NCBI GenBank assembly: GCA_019635215.1
Contig: JAHBZZ010000011.1
Location: forward strand, 1 to 64,000
Source: Nitrosomonas sp.
GTDB taxonomy: Bacteria; Pseudomonadota; Gammaproteobacteria; Burkholderiales; Nitrosomonadaceae
DNA: 64,000 nucleotides
Reading direction: 5' to 3'
A program made the translations under genes and the position numbers. This document shows positions 56,821-64,000 of this stretch, one piece after another; within the stretch, counting starts at the first letter, position 1, and every line of letters begins with the position of its first letter. The notes under the pieces were generated by a model. That model searched no databases, had not been told where the DNA came from, and worked only from the letters and a program-made list of their open reading frames with translations.

Positions 56821-59214
56821 TTATTGATTGGGATGCCAGCGTTTCAGCAGCAACGAGTTGCTGACCACGGAGACTGAGCTCATCGCCATGGCCGCGCCTG
56901 CGATGACGGGATTCAGCATGCCGACTGCGGCCAGCGGAATACCCAGCACATTATAGATAAAAGCAAAGAACAGGTTCTGGCGGATTTTTCTGAGCGTTGC
57001 GCGCGACAGCGAAATTGCATCCGCGACGCTCATCAGGTCGTTGCGGATCAGCGTAATGTCCGCTGCCTCGATGGCAACATCGGAACCCGCGCCGATGGCG
57101 AAGCTGACATCGGCTGCGGCAAGTGCCGGCGCATCGTTGATGCCGTCGCCGACCATGCCGGTGACTGTGCCGTTTTCCTTGAGTTTCTTGACTTCCGCTG
57201 CTTTGTCCTGCGGCAGTACTTCGGCGCGGTAGATCATGATGCCGGTGCGTTTGGCGATGGCGGCGGCGGTTAAAGGATTGTCGCCGGTGAGCATGACGAC
57301 TTCGATGCCCATATCTTGCAAGCGTTGTACCGCTTTGACCGATGTGTCGCGCAGGCGGTCGGCGATGGCAAGATAACCCAGAATCCGGGCGCTGTCATTG
57401 TCCAGCGCTGCTACGCCGATAACCGTTTTACCCTCGGATTGCAGGACTGTAATTTTATCGTTGTTCAGCGTTGCGCCATGTTGTGCAAGGAATTGCGGCG
57501 AACCGAGCAGGTATGGTGTGGCATCGATGCGGGCTTTGATGCCGCTGCCGGTGACGGCTGTGAAATCAGTGGCCGGTTTGAGCGTAACATTCATTTTTTC
57601 CGCACGATCCATGACGGCGCGGGCCAGCGGGTGTTCGGAGCCTTGTTCCAGCGAAGCCGCGATTTGTATGAATGTTTGTTCATCGAGCGTATCGGCGGGA
57701 ATGATATCGGTGACTTGCGGTTTGCCTTCGGTCAGCGTGCCGGTTTTATCGACAATCACAGTCTGGATTTTTTCAGCGTGTTCAAGCGCGGCGGCGTTCT
57801 TGACCAGCACGCCAGCCTGTGCGCCACGGCCGGTGCCGACCATGATGGCGGTTGGTGTGGCTAGTCCCAGCGCGCACGGGCAGGCAATGACCAGCACCGC
57901 GACGGCGTTGATCAGCGCGGTGACGAAATCGGCGGTCAGCCACCAGGTTATGCCAAGTGTGAAAATACTGATGACGACCACGACAGGTACGAAGATACCG
58001 GATACAGTGTCGGCCATGCGTTGAATCGGCGCTTTTGAGCCTTGCGCTTCTTCGACCAGACGAATAATGGCGGCGAGCTGGGTGCGCGCGCCGACACTGG
58101 TCGCGCGGCATTTGAGCAGACCCTGCTGATTGGTCGTGGCAGCGAAGACTTCTGTACCGGGTTGTTTGCCGACAGGCAGGCTTTCACCGGTCAGCATGGC
58201 CTCGTTGACGCTTGAAGCACCCTCGATCACCACGCCATCGACGGGCAGATTTTCGCCCGGCCGCACGATAAAAATGTCACCGGCTTTCAGACTGTCGGCG
58301 GGTACTTCAACGATTCTGCCGTCGCGTTCGATACGGGCGGTTTTCGGTTGCAGTTTGATGAGTGCTTCGATGGCTTCGGATGTCCTGTCTTTGGCGCGCG
58401 CTTCCATCAGCTTGCCGAGCAGTACCAGCGTGATGATCGCGGCGCTGGCTTCAAAATAGACATGCTGGTCGAGTGAAAAGACAGTGACGGCCGCGCTGAA
58501 AAAATAAGCCATACTGGTGCCCAACGCGACCAGAACATCCATGTTGGCGCCGCCGCCGCGCAGTGCATGCCATGCGCCGATATAAAAACGCTTGCCGATC
58601 CAGAACTGTACCGGCGTGGCCAGCAGCCATTGCAGCCAATGCGGCAGCAGATCCATGCCGTGACCGGTAAACATCCCGACCATTTGTACTACCAGTGGCA
58701 GCGTGAGTATGGCGGAAATCCAGAACAAACGCAGTTCAGCCCGGTAGGCGGCCTGACGGCGCGCTTTTTCTTCGGCATGGCTGGTCTCGCTGATTTCGGT
58801 TGCGCCATAACCGGCATCGACCACTGCCGCGATCAGACGGTCAACGGTCATTGTGCCGGGAACAAAACGGATTTTTGCGGTTTCGGTGGCGACATTGACG
58901 CTGGCAGTAACGCCGGGCAATCTGTTCAGCGCTTTTTCGATATGCGTGCCGCAGGCGGCACAGGTCATTTTATGCAGCTGCAACTGCACGGTTTGCGGCG
59001 TAATGTGAAAACCTGCTTTTTCGATGGCTTCGATCAGCGTGCCGGTTTTGATTTGCCGGTCGTCATAGTGTATGCGCGCTTTTTCGCTGGCGAAATTAAC
59101 CGCGGCTTCAACGCCAGGCAGCTTGTTCAGGTTCTTCTCGATACGTGTCGCGCAGGCGGCGCAGGTCATGCCCTCAATGGGTAATTCGATGTGCTTCTGT
59201 GTCGCCGTATTCAT
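56821..59214 (-). CDS. copA: copper-exporting P-type ATPase CopA
   Basis: This 797-residue P1B-ATPase has two N-terminal HMA domains ([13 protein letters not shown] and [13 protein letters not shown]). Eight membrane helices carry the Cu motif [19 protein letters not shown] is the phosphorylation site near residue 480, and [10 protein letters not shown] is the hinge. It exports Cu(I) from the cytoplasm. No CueR-type palindrome was recognised upstream. The gene start lies 170 bp from the broken integron integrase. Confidence 0.97.
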   Translation of the reverse strand: MNTATQKHIELPIEGMTCAACATRIEKNLNKLPGVEAAVNFASEKARIHYDDRQIKTGTLIEAIEKAGFHITPQTVQLQLHKMTCAACGTHIEKALNRLPGVTASVNVATETAKIRFVPGTMTVDRLIAAVVDAGYGATEISETSHAEEKARRQAAYRAELRLFWISAILTLPLVVQMVGMFTGHGMDLLPHWLQWLLATPVQFWIGKRFYIGAWHALRGGGANMDVLVALGTSMAYFFSAAVTVFSLDQHVYFEASAAIITLVLLGKLMEARAKDRTSEAIEALIKLQPKTARIERDGRIVEVPADSLKAGDIFIVRPGENLPVDGVVIEGASSVNEAMLTGESLPVGKQPGTEVFAATTNQQGLLKCRATSVGARTQLAAIIRLVEEAQGSKAPIQRMADTVSGIFVPVVVVISIFTLGITWWLTADFVTALINAVAVLVIACPCALGLATPTAIMVGTGRGAQAGVLVKNAAALEHAEKIQTVIVDKTGTLTEGKPQVTDIIPADTLDEQTFIQIAASLEQGSEHPLARAVMDRAEKMNVTLKPATDFTAVTGSGIKARIDATPYLLGSPQFLAQHGATLNNDKITVLQSEGKTVIGVAALDNDSARILGYLAIADRLRDTSVKAVQRLQDMGIEVVMLTGDNPLTAAAIAKRTGIMIYRAEVLPQDKAAEVKKLKENGTVTGMVGDGINDAPALAAADVSFAIGAGSDVAIEAADITLIRNDLMSVADAISLSRATLRKIRQNLFFAFIYNVLGIPLAAVGMLNPVIAGAAMAMSSVSVVSNSLLLKRWHPNQ

Positions 59215-59383
59215 TGCTATTTTTCCTCATGGTGACGCGGGTCGGTCTGCCGCCGGATCGATGTGCAAGCCGGTAATACCCATCATATGGCGACCGGCGC
59301 ATAAAAATCAACCATGTTGTGCAGTGTGGTGCTGATATGGGGGCAGGGGTTGCAGATTGCTTGCCCGGACGTCGCCACATCAT

Positions 59384-59767
59384 ACCTTCCCGGACAATGA
59401 TTTCATGGCGGGGAATTCGATATTCTTGATCCGTAAGTGTACACACTCCGTTAACAGGTTGTGCACTTCTTGAACGGTTAGTACTACCGGCAATCGTACT
59501 GGATGTTTGGCACGTTACATCGATGCCAGCTATGTACCGTCTTGTATAAAAACAGCAGAACGCACAAAGCCTGATTCTGAATAGACGCAGCCACATTGCG
59601 TTTAACGGCGAGATGAGTCAGAAACGATTCAATCTCCCTTTCTCCCATCGTGTTCGGATGCTGCTTATCGTGAAAGAAAATAAAGCGATCCAGGCACTAT
59701 AATAATGCCTGAATCTGTCCCGTACCTGATCCAAAAGCCGAGGCTTGTTTTCTATGGGTCTATTCAT
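59384..59767 (-). pseudogene. decayed integron integrase (intI)
   Basis: The minus strand opens at 59767 with MNRPIENKPRLLDQVRDRFRH. After a deletion and frame change it continues as WI, FIFFHDKQHPNTMGEREIE and SFLTHLAVKRNVAASIQNQ, then YKTV. A further frame gives RAKHPVRLPVVLTVQEVHNLL, and later pieces read ECVHLRIKNIEF and RHEIIVREG. These are ordered fragments of IntI-type tyrosine recombinases, covering about the first 190 residues. The catalytic C-terminus with RHR...Y is absent. It points away from the cassettes, as in a standard integron. Confidence 0.85.
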
Positions 59768-59847
59768 CGGGCTTGTTTGTGGATCTAACAAAGTTTGATA
59801 TGATGAAACCTAAATCGGTGTATTGTCATAATATTGAAGGAGATAGC

Positions 59848-59910
59848 ATGCAACTTTCCGTGTTAGGTTTCATTCTTGACGTAAACTATTGCGTCATTTC
59901 GGACGTATAA
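59848..59910 (+). CDS. 20-residue leader ORF in the attI region
   Basis: ATG at 59848 follows GAAGGAGATAGC, a near-ideal ribosome binding site, and encodes MQLSVLGFILDVNYCVISDV. It stops 6 bp before the GTTAGGC recombination point. Class 1 integrons have a comparable short ORF in attI1 that boosts translation of a first cassette lacking its own ribosome binding site. The VOC cassette here has none visible. It could also be the truncated start of a lost gene. Confidence 0.45.
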   Translation: MQLSVLGFILDVNYCVISDV

Positions 59911-59915
59911 TTCTA

Positions 59916-59922
59916 GTTAGGC
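59916..59922 (+). other. integron recombination point (attI or first cassette boundary)
   Basis: CTAGTTAGGCCTC contains GTTAGGC, which matches the GTTRRRY core consensus. It resembles the end of attI1 (AAAGTTAGGC) and lies between the broken intI and the first cassette gene. Confidence 0.65.
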
Positions 59923-59979
59923 CTCGTAACCTACCGACTGCGGCCACTCCACTGCTGCCGGTCTCCCGTGCCAATCCCA

Positions 59980-60375
59980 ATGTCCGCCAAACCTTACCCA
60001 TTCTCAGCAGTCATCTACGCCAAAGATGCTCAATGCCTTGCCAGCTTTTACGAAGACATGCTGTCTTTGTCTCGGGTGGAAGAAGGACCAGGGTTCATCT
60101 TTCTAGCTTCCGAAGGCCTTGAACTGAGTGTTGTTCAAGCACCCGCAGCAATCGCTGAGTCCATCAGGCTTACCGACCCACCGGAAGTGCGTGAAGTAAC
60201 GCCGATCAAGCTGTCGTTCCAGGTAGCTGACATTAAACGCACGAGAATCACGGTTCAACGCTTGGGCGGAGGCCTTAAAGAACCCGAAGCTACTTGGTCG
60301 TGGCGTGGCGCTTTGCATCTTGATGGCTTCGACCCCGAAGGCAATGTCTTCCAGTTGCGGCAAAGCGAGGCCTAA
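59980..60375 (+). CDS. VOC (glyoxalase/bleomycin resistance) family protein, cassette 1
   Basis: This is 131 residues from the ATG at 59980; a GTG at 59968 would add four. The vicinal oxygen chelate fold is indicated by FSAVIYAKDAQCLASFYEDML and HLDGFDPEGNVFQLRQ, with a likely metal-site Glu near each end. No ribosome binding site precedes it, which is common for first cassettes. Its stop codon lies within the attC that follows. Substrate is unknown; dioxygenase, isomerase or antibiotic-binding roles are all possible in this family. Confidence 0.8.
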   Translation: MSAKPYPFSAVIYAKDAQCLASFYEDMLSLSRVEEGPGFIFLASEGLELSVVQAPAAIAESIRLTDPPEVREVTPIKLSFQVADIKRTRITVQRLGGGLKEPEATWSWRGALHLDGFDPEGNVFQLRQSEA

Positions 60376-60435
60376 CCCATCGGTCAACCGGACAGGCCCC
60401 TTGCCGCAGCGTGCCGGTTACCTCGAACGTTAGAA
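60370..60435 (+). other. integron attC site 1
   Basis: This site begins GCCTAAC, continues GGTCAACCGG, and ends CCGGTTACCTC then GTTAGAA. The inner arms GTCAACCGG and CCGGTTAC are complementary in the usual imperfect way. It is 66 bp, normal for attC, and overlaps the VOC stop codon. Confidence 0.85.
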
Positions 60436-60448
60436 TAGGAAAAATATA

Positions 60449-61222
60449 ATGGCATCACCACGAATAGTTGCAAAAATAGAATCAGAAGAGCCAACTATGC
60501 GATTGGCTGTTTTAATTGATGCCGATAATGCACAAGCGGCAGTTATAGAGAATCTTCTAGCGGAAGTTGCACTTTACGGTGAGGCTACTGTAAAAAGAAT
60601 TTACGGAGACTTTACTTCTCCAACAAGTGCTTCATGGAAAAGGGTTTTACAAAAATTTGCAATAAAACCTGTGCAGCAATTTGCCTATACTACTGGAAAA
60701 AATGCTACTGATAGTACACTCATCATTGACGCAATGGACTTGCTATATACACGTAAATTTGATGGTTTCTGCTTGGTCACAAGCGACAGTGATTTTACAG
60801 GGTTGGCAATGAGAATTCGCGAAGAAGGCTTAACTGTTTATGGTTTTGGCGAAAAGAAAACACCAGAAGCATTTAAAAGTTCTTGCCATAAATTCTTCTT
60901 TACCGAGGTGCTTCGTCCGGAAAAAGATCAAGCAATAGAGTCCGCAAGTATTGCTTTGCCTGTATCTGCTTCTAAAACAATCTCAGAAGAGGCTATCTCA
61001 TTCCCTAAAAAGCTCGTTCTCGCGGCGCTAGAGCAAGCTGGAGATGATTCTGGTTGGTCTCAGCTGGGAACATTTGGCAGCTATCTTACCAAGTTGCTTC
61101 CTGAATTTGATCCAAGAAATTATGGATATAAAAAGCTATCAACTTTGGTTAAATCTGAATCAACCCTATTTGAAACTGAAGAAAGATCAAATCAACTGTA
61201 TGTTCGTGCAAAAAAATTCTAA
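60449..61222 (+). CDS. NYN domain / OST-HTH (LOTUS) protein, cassette 2
   Basis: This is a 257-residue protein of the LabA/DUF88 type. The N-terminal NYN (PIN-like) nuclease domain has LIDADNAQA near residue 23 and LVTSDSDFTGLAMRIRE near 107, including the acidic metal residues. The C-terminal 75 residues (KLVLAALEQAGDDSGWSQLG onward) match an OST-HTH RNA-binding domain. It is predicted to cleave or bind RNA. Base composition is clearly more AT-rich than that of the VOC cassette or copA, pointing to a separate origin. Confidence 0.88.
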   Translation: MASPRIVAKIESEEPTMRLAVLIDADNAQAAVIENLLAEVALYGEATVKRIYGDFTSPTSASWKRVLQKFAIKPVQQFAYTTGKNATDSTLIIDAMDLLYTRKFDGFCLVTSDSDFTGLAMRIREEGLTVYGFGEKKTPEAFKSSCHKFFFTEVLRPEKDQAIESASIALPVSASKTISEEAISFPKKLVLAALEQAGDDSGWSQLGTFGSYLTKLLPEFDPRNYGYKKLSTLVKSESTLFETEERSNQLYVRAKKF

Positions 61223-61280
61223 CAAATCGCTCAAGCTCGCACACTTCGTGTGCTGGACAGGGCCGTAGGCTAGGTTGGAG
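61217..61280 (+). other. degenerate or half attC site after cassette 2
   Basis: TTCTAACAAATCGCTCAAGC overlaps the NYN stop codon and matches a left attC arm. A corresponding right arm is not clear before 61341. The stretch 61281-61340 may be a truncated non-coding cassette. Confidence 0.5.
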
Positions 61281-61340
61281 TATCACGGAAATCCAGCAAG
61301 TCCGCTGCATGAAAGTAGGTATGTCTCGGGTATACATCTG

Positions 61341-61400
61341 GCCTAACATGGCGCTGCACCGGACTCCGCTACGCGCGGCGGCTTAACTCCAGCATTAGGT
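61341..61400 (+). other. integron attC site 2
   Basis: GCCTAAC at the left and GGCGGCTTAACTCCAGC followed by ATTAGGT at the right are typical attC arms around a CGCTACGCG central palindrome. The right core has A in place of the usual first G. It is 60 bp long. Confidence 0.8.
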
Positions 61401-61440
61401 TCTATTTCCATGAATACACCTTACGTGTATCATGTAAAAA

Positions 61441-61671
61441 ATGAGTCCAACAGTTTTCCGTGAAGCAGGCTTCCGATTTTACTTCTTTTCTCGGGAAGAG
61501 CCGAGGATGCATGTCCATGTTCAAGGAAAAAATGGCGAAGCCAAATACTGGCAAAATTGAGCTTGCTCAATCTGTGGGTCTTTCCCGGCGTGAAATCAAT
61601 GAGGCACTTCGTCTTGTAAGGAGCATGAGCATGACATCCGCAACGCTTGGCACAAGCATTTCCCCAGTTGA
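61441..61671 (+). pseudogene. broken DUF4160 gene, cassette 3
   Basis: ATG at 61441 gives SPTVFREAGFRFYFFSREE, MHVHVQGKNGEAKYW, the DUF4160 N-terminus. A short deletion near 61551 then leads to a TGA at 61558. The middle (IELAQSVGLSRREINEAL) continues in another frame. After a second indel near 61619 the end (KEHEHDIRNAWHKHF) returns to the first frame and stops at 61669-61671. The two lesions compensate in length but leave the stop inside. Confidence 0.75.
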
Positions 61672-61900
61672 GGTTACCAACATCTCTCAATACGGCTTCT
61701 GGCTACTATTGGGGGATGAAGAGCTTTTCCTGCCCTTCTCCGAATTTCCATGGTTTCGGAATGCTGCTGTTGGAAAGATCTTGCATGTCGAACACTCATC
61801 TTCGAATCACCTCTACTGGCCCGAACTAGATATCGACTTAGCTATTGAGTCAATTCGCCAGCCCGTACAGTTCCCGCTTGTGAGTCAGATTAATGCCTAA
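61631..61900 (+). CDS. DUF2442 family protein, cassette 3
   Basis: This is an 89-residue protein starting at the ATG at 61631; another ATG lies at 61625. The DUF2442 pattern is seen in VEVTNISQYGFWLLLGDEE, FPWFRNAAVGKILHVE and LYWPELDIDL. It overlaps the end of the DUF4160 frame by about 40 bp, the usual arrangement of this pair, which is common in mobile DNA and suspected to act as a toxin-antitoxin-like unit. Here only the DUF2442 partner is intact. Confidence 0.82.
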   Translation: MTSATLGTSISPVEVTNISQYGFWLLLGDEELFLPFSEFPWFRNAAVGKILHVEHSSSNHLYWPELDIDLAIESIRQPVQFPLVSQINA

Positions 61901-62016
61901 CACAGCGGTCAAAGGGATGCACCGCCCGCGGGCGGTTTGCAGATTTGTTTTTAAAATGGGTTCGGCGGTTTCGTTTAGCGTCCTTCCGCGGCACGCCCCT
62001 TACCTTTACGTTGAGC
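61895..62016 (+). other. integron attC site 3 (last)
   Basis: GCCTAAC (61895-61901) overlaps the DUF2442 stop codon. The site continues AGCGGTCAAAGGG and ends CCCCTTACCTTTAC then GTTGAGC, which fits GTTRRRY. At 122 bp it is a long attC with an internal palindrome (CCGCCCGCGGGCGG). Confidence 0.85.
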
Positions 62017-62210
62017 GCTATATACAAAATGCGGTGAGGTCTTTCAATAATACATTAATTCCCTTTCGCCCTTTGGCCAAGGTATAGCGCGAATTGACGC
62101 TGTCGACGAAACGTTGATGCTGCTGGAATCTATGACCAGATGGATGGTATTTCGGGACTTGGTCGGCGATATGGAAGTTGCGATTCAAAATATTTGCCTT
62201 CCGGAGTCGC
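62017..62210. other. non-coding end of the cassette array
   Basis: No gene is recognised. An open stretch from about 62102 into the next gene's 3' end has no ribosome binding site or known motif. Confidence 0.4.
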
Positions 62211-62864
62211 TTAATAGCCGCCGTATTCAGGTGTCAGAACGCCGTTTTTAAGTTGAATGAAGTCACCGCGATGCAGGCCGGTAATGTCCGGGACCATGAT
62301 AATTTGCCGGCTGCCGTCCTGCATGGTGACGCCGACATGATAATGCTGCTGTCCCTGTCCCTGTCCCTGTCCCTGGTGAGCGTGTCTGCCGGGTGTGTGA
62401 TCGGTATGCGGATGAGCGCCATGTTCACCGATTTTCCGCGCGATGGTTCCGGCGACGATGCCGTTGGCCATGGCATTGATGGCATTGCCCTGGGCGATAT
62501 TGATGAAATCAATGATGCCGCAGTTGATACAGCTTGATCCTGACTGCGGCAGCGGTGATAACGGTACGGATGGTGCTGCGGGGCGATGAATGATGCCGGC
62601 ATCGGTGCTTTTGATGCTAATGCTGTTTCTTGCGCCGATGATGGCTGTGCCGGTTCTCTGCATGGTTCTGACCGGCATGTGCGAGTCGGGCTTGATGCCG
62701 GGTCTGGGTGGCAGCGAGGATGTGGCATGTGTTTGTTGCTGCGGTGATTCATTATGCGTGTGTATATCGCCGGATTGTGCGGCGGTATGCTGACTGGCGA
62801 AAAAAATAACCATGCTGATCAAGGCAGCAGGAATAGGGCATGCTTTATCGTTACTGAATAACAT
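62211..62864 (-). CDS. exported glycine-zipper-like protein with in-frame hexamer repeat
   Basis: This 217-residue protein has an N-terminal signal sequence (ALISMVIFFASQHTAAQS). After a Pro/Thr-rich stretch comes CINCGIIDFINIAQGNAINA, AMANGIVAGTIARKIG and a C-terminal YHVGVTMQDGSRQIIMVPD with GDFIQLKNG. That pattern resembles SlyB-type glycine-zipper envelope proteins. A run of GQ repeats comes from four or more copies of the hexamer TGTCCC near 62344-62370. The hexamer keeps frame, so copy changes would lengthen the loop without switching the gene off. Confidence 0.65.
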   Translation of the reverse strand: MLFSNDKACPIPAALISMVIFFASQHTAAQSGDIHTHNESPQQQTHATSSLPPRPGIKPDSHMPVRTMQRTGTAIIGARNSISIKSTDAGIIHRPAAPSVPLSPLPQSGSSCINCGIIDFINIAQGNAINAMANGIVAGTIARKIGEHGAHPHTDHTPGRHAHQGQGQGQGQQHYHVGVTMQDGSRQIIMVPDITGLHRGDFIQLKNGVLTPEYGGY

Positions 62865-63108
62865 GGATAGTCCTTGTGATCGTGTGAGTACGTTGTTCTG
62901 CTATTGCTGATAACGTCACAAACGTTCTGTTTTGAACCCGTAAACAGATTTTGGTTTCATGGAATAGCTGCAAAAAGGGAGGTTGATTGTCTTCTTATCA
63001 ATCGCAGTCAATATGAAGTCCGCTGTTGCGTCAGAATAGTCACAACGTATATCTGGATGCGTAATGATGTTGATATTTAGAGGAAAAATGAGCGACTAAC
63101 TATTTGAG

Positions 63109-63527
63109 CTATTGTTCCCATGGATTGATTACGGATACCCCGGCGGCTACAAAAGGTGCGACGTCCCGTGTTGCTATAGTAAAACCATGAACGTTTGCGA
63201 TTGCAGCGATCTGTCCATCGGCTACTGAGATGGATCGACCATTAAGTTTGGCACAACCGATCAAAGGTGCGTATGCTATGGCGGCTTGCTGATCGAATGG
63301 TAAGATACGTGAGCCGAAAAGCTTTATGATTAATTCTTTCAATGCAGCATTCAATTCCTGTTTACGTTTGCCATCTGGCAGGATTTCAATTCCAACCAAC
63401 AATTCAGAGAAACTCGTTGCCGTCAGATAAAGTGTTTCAGCCAATTGCCGATCAAGCCAGGCAATTACTGCCGGATTGCCGTTCGGTTTCATTGGTTCGG
63501 AATGACATTTGTATCCAGAATGATCAT
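63109..63527 (-). pseudogene. PIN-domain toxin (FitB/VapC type), frameshifted near its start
   Basis: ATG at 63527 gives MIILDTNVI, the typical PIN start with the first Asp, then the frame breaks. Restoring one base at about 63500/63501 continues as SEPMKPNGNPAVIAWLDRQ, LYLTATSFSELLVGIEILPDG and the C-terminal VADGQIAAIANVHGFTIATRD, with all acidic residues. The shorter open frame from 63492 lacks the first catalytic Asp. The start overlaps the antitoxin stop by 4 bp. Confidence 0.8.
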
Positions 63528-63763
63528 TCGAATACAGCAGGCTCTGTCGGCGTTTTATCCCGGGTATCGTCTAGATTAACTCCCTCAAGTTGTTGTCCAA
63601 AGGCTGCAAGTTCTGAACCGATTTTGACTCGCTTTTCAGGACGCACCGCTTCTTCCAGGATTTTCCGGATCTCAGCTTCTGTGCTGCGTCCATGCTGAGC
63701 GGCCCGTAGCTTGAGCGCACGGTGTATTTCTTCAGGTAAATTTCGAACTGTAACAACAGACAT
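63524..63763 (-). CDS. ribbon-helix-helix antitoxin (FitA/VapB type)
   Basis: This 79-residue protein begins SVVTVRNLPEEIHRALKLRA, the RHH DNA-binding fold, followed by HGRSTEAEIRKILEEAV as in FitA. The C-terminal tail would bind the PIN toxin. It is first in the pair and likely autoregulates from the AT-rich region upstream. With the toxin frameshifted it may be an orphan antitoxin. Confidence 0.88.
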   Translation of the reverse strand: MSVVTVRNLPEEIHRALKLRAAQHGRSTEAEIRKILEEAVRPEKRVKIGSELAAFGQQLEGVNLDDTRDKTPTEPAVFE

Positions 63764-63920
63764 TTGACTTCATTCCTCTCATTTGAATTCAATGATAGCA
63801 TGTCAGTAAAATTGATATCGTTTCTTTTATGTTATGTGCACAATACACTGTTTAGGCAATAAAGGCCATATCAATGCAATTGGTATCCTGCCGGGATGTG
63901 ATGGCGTCACTGTGCAATTA

Positions 63921-64000
63921 CTATTTGTTCAATTCGTCGTTTTCAGTGGCTGCTTTAGCGCCGGATTCAGCGGATTCAGTTTTTGTGTTTTCTTTTGCGG
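63921..64000 (-). CDS. C-terminal end of a truncated gene
   Basis: The minus strand is open from the window edge to a TAG at 63921-63923. It encodes a low-complexity tail of Ala, Glu, Lys and Thr ending ENDELNK. The start lies outside the window, so no product can be named. Confidence 0.5.
   Translation of the reverse strand, partial: AKENTKTESAESGAKAATENDELNK

Noticed and set aside
62344-62372. Tandem repeat as a possible CRISPR or VNTR array
   Set aside because: A six-base unit without spacers inside a reading frame is not a CRISPR; no CRISPR array was seen anywhere in the window.

Overview
The window looks like a chromosomal segment of a betaproteobacterium, most probably a Nitrosomonas-type ammonia oxidiser (genus inferred from gene order and content, not proven). 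The order TPR lipoprotein, lolB, ispE, tRNA-Gln, prs, rplY, pth, ychF and the cluster yqgE-ruvX-pyrR-pyrB-pyrC' are familiar betaproteobacterial arrangements. Ubiquinone synthesis (coq7), copper handling (copA, copZ, a CopD-cytochrome fusion) and an integron platform also fit.

Layout. 1-2000: a DnaJ-like/PilZ protein followed by an IS630-type remnant and its MITE. 2.0-10.4 kb, minus strand: a GDT1-type cation transporter, prlC, the pyrimidine cluster (pyrC' lacks its metal ligands), ruvX, yqgE, coq7 and a glcF-like Fe-S protein. 10.8-18.2 kb, plus strand: tRNA(CAT), a small exported protein, miaB, phoH, ybeY, corC, recJ and a MgtC/DUF4010 membrane protein, closed by a convergent L,D-transpeptidase. 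20-30.7 kb: TPR lipoprotein, an unknown membrane-anchored protein, minCDE, then lolB to ychF.

30.67-40.41 kb: a GC-rich island bounded by a 12-bp direct repeat that overlaps the ychF stop codon. It holds an integrase-start remnant, a helicase-start remnant, a type III-like restriction-modification pair (res, mod), an intact TIR/nucleoside-deoxyribosyltransferase-like gene and a RelE-like/UvrD helicase. Res and mod each carry a single-base frameshift, and the helicase carries two in-frame amber codons. Only the putative effector is open.

40.5-59.2 kb: ordinary accessory and housekeeping genes, including an acyltransferase, a DUF2909 protein, a flavoprotein, PPK2, a YchJ-like protein, dinB, a large phosphoesterase, a GNAT protein, an Orn/Lys/Arg decarboxylase, a bestrophin-like channel, an exported glutathione peroxidase, a CopD-cytochrome c-redoxin fusion, trxC, copZ and copA.

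59.38-62.02 kb: a decayed integron. A broken intI on the minus strand faces away from an attI-like region that contains a 20-residue leader ORF with a strong ribosome binding site. Cassettes follow: a VOC protein, a NYN/OST-HTH protein, and a broken DUF4160 with an intact DUF2442. They are separated by attC sites. The window ends with a glycine-zipper-like exported protein, a FitAB/VapBC-type pair whose toxin gene is frameshifted, and the tail of a truncated minus-strand gene.
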